Assembly: GCA_963205275.1 (NCBI GenBank)
Contig: CAUJIH010000077.1
Coordinates: 1 to 34,431, forward strand
Direction of reading: 5' to 3'
DNA from: Verrucomicrobiota bacterium
GTDB lineage: Bacteria; Verrucomicrobiota; Verrucomicrobiia; Verrucomicrobiales; DEV007
DNA length: 34,431 bases
Positions 34,204-34,431 of this stretch are shown piece by piece. Position numbers and translations under genes: made by a program. Under the pieces are notes generated by a model. That model was not told the origin of the DNA. It ran no database searches and was given only the letters and a program-made list of their open reading frames with translations. The first letter of the stretch is position 1, and each line of letters begins with the position of its first letter.

Positions 34204-34232
34204 CAAGGAAAAATCAGCCGTATTGACGCCGT
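34204..34232 (-). promoter_or_regulatory. conserved leader block upstream of hydrolase copy 2
   Basis: This is the counterpart of 31932-31959, ending in the shared TGACGCCGT at 34224-34232, about 37-65 bp upstream of ATG 34167. The hairpin of copy 1 is not kept here, so conservation is of sequence and not of structure. Confidence 0.5.
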
Positions 34233-34390
34233 AGCGGCAGCTTGTTCTTTGAATGAGTGAAAGGCTTATGTACAGTTTCGCTTAGCTCAAAAATGGGCGC
34301 TTTATTGAATCGAATTCGTAAGGATCGTAATTTTTCCCCGTCCCATCGACTGAGTTTTTCCTGAACTGGTGTTCTCAGGGACCCTTTATC

Positions 34391-34431
34391 ATGCACTTTT
34401 CACGCGAACTTGATCTTGAAAAGAAATTCGT
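34391..34431 (+). CDS. possible start of a truncated gene at the right window edge
   Basis: ATG 34391 opens a frame (MHFSRELDLEKKF) that runs off the window. CAGGGA lies about 8 bp upstream and could serve as a ribosome-binding site. Thirteen codons are too few to name a product. Confidence 0.3.
   Translation, partial: MHFSRELDLEKKF

Noticed and set aside
1..34431. Mobile elements, CRISPR, tRNA or rRNA genes
   Set aside because: Reading both strands I saw no transposase or integrase motifs, no regularly spaced repeats and no cloverleaf or rRNA-like stretches.

Overview
The window is 34.4 kb of bacterial chromosome with moderately high GC. It probably comes from the Planctomycetes-Verrucomicrobia-Lentisphaerae group, and Verrucomicrobiota is my best guess. 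The reasons are two Tat-exported Gfo/Idh/MocA oxidoreductases, secreted ceramidase-N-terminal/LamG proteins, a giant filamentous-haemagglutinin-like protein, a MoxR/DUF58/BatA-type cluster with very large von Willebrand proteins, and weak Shine-Dalgarno sequences in front of most genes. This placement is inference from gene content only; no rRNA or other marker is present. I saw no tRNA, rRNA, CRISPR array, transposase or phage gene.

Layout. 1-0.9 kb: C-terminal end of a large repeat-containing secreted protein. 1.2-8.8 kb: mixed metabolic and envelope genes. These are a Tat-exported Gfo/Idh/MocA oxidoreductase (-), a DUF218/ElyC-like membrane protein, a long-chain polyprenyl diphosphate synthase, a secreted GH28-like beta-helix protein, a small CopD-like membrane protein, an SDR dehydrogenase (-), and a second Tat-exported Gfo/Idh/MocA protein. 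8.8-13.3 kb: a complete, tightly packed branched-chain amino acid-type ABC importer (livJ-H-M-G-F), with overlapping stop and start codons at three of its junctions. 13.5-17.1 kb: sdhC-sdhA-sdhB, a menaquinone-type succinate dehydrogenase/fumarate reductase. 17.3-23.7 kb: moxR, DUF58, BatA-like and vWA/amidotransferase-like genes, a putative ATPase plus metal-ion-dependent adhesion-site membrane complex. 23.8-26.9 kb: a B12-dependent (class II) ribonucleotide reductase on the minus strand. Two 16-bp NrdR boxes lie in front of it with centres 31 bp apart. 27.4-29.8 kb: a trypsin-like lipoprotein and a NYN ribonuclease/LOTUS protein. 29.8-34.2 kb: two tandem paralogous secreted hydrolases on the minus strand. 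Their C-terminal LamG halves are almost identical in DNA (191/194 bp over one stretch) while their catalytic halves have diverged.

How the parts fit. The long-chain prenyl synthase and the five-helix type SdhC both fit a menaquinone respiratory chain. The beta-helix protein, the Tat-exported oxidoreductases, the SDR and the LamG hydrolases fit breakdown of complex glycans or glycolipids outside the cytoplasm. The most solid regulatory result is the paired NrdR operator of nrdJ. The least explained items are the LamG gene-conversion tract with its shared leader block, the NYN-LOTUS protein, and an orphan terminator-like hairpin between nrdJ and the protease gene. I did not find a clear multi-gene defence or otherwise wholly new system.
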